Source: an uncultured Muribaculaceae bacterium
GTDB lineage: Bacteria > Bacteroidota > Bacteroidia > Bacteroidales > Muribaculaceae
Direction of reading: 5' to 3'
Assembly: GCA_910577355.1 (NCBI GenBank)
Contig: CAJTMY010000018.1
Coordinates: 1 to 52,776 of the forward strand
Length of the DNA stretch: 52,776 bases
A program made the translations under genes and the position numbers. This document shows, one piece after another, positions 52,476-52,776 of the stretch. How positions within the stretch are numbered: the first letter of the stretch is position 1; each line of letters starts with the position of its first letter. The notes under the pieces were generated by a model. It ran no database searches, had not been told where the DNA came from, and was given only the letters and a program-made list of their open reading frames with translations.

Positions 52476-52515
52476 ATGCGCCTGCATGTGCCGATTTCAC
52501 ATGCAGGCGCATTTT
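52476..52515 (+). terminator. Strong intrinsic terminator of the purT operon
   Basis: ATGCGCCTGCATGTG (52476-52490) pairs perfectly over 15 bases with 52498-52512 around a 7-base loop, and TTTT follows. Confidence 0.9.
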
Positions 52516-52700
52516 CATGATTGGAGACGTAGCAAGACCGACAACGGCCACGTTTTATTTTTAACCGGTAAAAGACAATTCACCGAGAAAATCGTAAAGC
52601 CCACAAACCGGTTCTGCTTCAAAACGCGCCACGCAAATAGAAATTTGAAATTACTACTATTTTTTTAATAAAAATTGCGTGTATTTTATAAAATTTTACA

Positions 52701-52751
52701 TACATTTGCAGCCATAACCCTACGTAGGTTCAACTGGCAAGTGCAAAGATA
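52701..52751. promoter_or_regulatory. Facing -7 elements around a near-palindrome at the window edge
   Basis: TACATTTG on plus (52701-52708) and TATCTTTG on minus (52744-52751) face each other around AACCCTACGTAGGTT. No gene is complete after 52442; the 52516-52700 stretch is AT-rich with no frame of note. The plus box may serve a gene beyond the right edge. Confidence 0.3.
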
Positions 52752-52776
52752 GCGATTTGTTTGAAGAATTCGGTCT

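Noticed and set aside
1..52776. Insertion sequences, transposases or integrases
   Set aside because: No such protein was seen in any frame and no long terminal inverted repeats flank any gene group.

Overview
The window looks like a chromosomal segment of a Bacteroidota member, most likely order Bacteroidales and probably a gut Muribaculaceae relative. Three things support this. Many genes are preceded by the Bacteroidota -7 element TAnnTTTG (forms such as TAACTTTG or TATCTTTG), often with TTTG about 20 bases upstream, and Shine-Dalgarno sites are scarce. Large secreted proteins end in C-terminal domains resembling type IX secretion sorting signals. Several families typical of Bacteroidales are present: DUF2027-Smr protein, DUF4923 protein, EFR1-type ferredoxin, sigma factor paired with an outer-membrane receptor. 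There is no rRNA here, so the genus cannot be fixed.

Layout. 1-0.8 kb is AT-rich and phage-like. 0.8-6.8 kb holds small enzymes: a GNAT, a winged-helix protein next to a degenerate exonuclease III-like fusion, an FKBP, YjbQ, a NADAR/YdeI pair and a catalase. 6.9-12.3 kb on the minus strand is a tight operon (acyltransferase, metallophosphoesterase, tex, folK-like) followed by tRNA-Ser(GGA) and a small membrane protein. 12.5-18 kb has a zeta-toxin-like kinase with an overlapping small partner, a CpsB-type phosphatase, a GNAT, NDH-2 and a glycosyltransferase. 17.6-21.1 kb has an ECF sigma operon, prmA and a small envelope cassette (two YtxH proteins, a holin-like protein and an unknown). 21.3-26.7 kb has a HAD phosphatase, a WecA-like lipid-linked sugar transferase, a DUF4923 protein and a Trk/Ktr potassium uptake pair. 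26.7-29 kb is an FtsE, aspartokinase and Dabb operon.

29.1-33.4 kb is compositionally distinct and AT-rich. It encodes an ECF sigma factor, a one-TM putative anti-sigma protein with a periplasmic domain, and a TonB-receptor-like outer-membrane barrel. 33.4-41.3 kb encodes three large exported proteins: a three-module leucine-rich-repeat protein, a subtilase and an acidic surface protein. 41.5-52.4 kb returns to housekeeping: EFR1 ferredoxin, DUF2027-Smr, ZnuA/ZnuC without a permease, a nucleoside deaminase, a five-gene overlapping operon (ThiE/TenI-like, LPG-synthase-like, NfeD, KdsB, M16 homolog), purT and an unknown.

The most promising systems are the sigma/periplasmic-sensor/receptor island, the zeta-like kinase with its overlapping small ORF, the exonuclease-fold fusion with substituted catalytic residues, and the exported LRR-protease-surface protein trio. 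All function calls come from reading the sequence; no database search was run.
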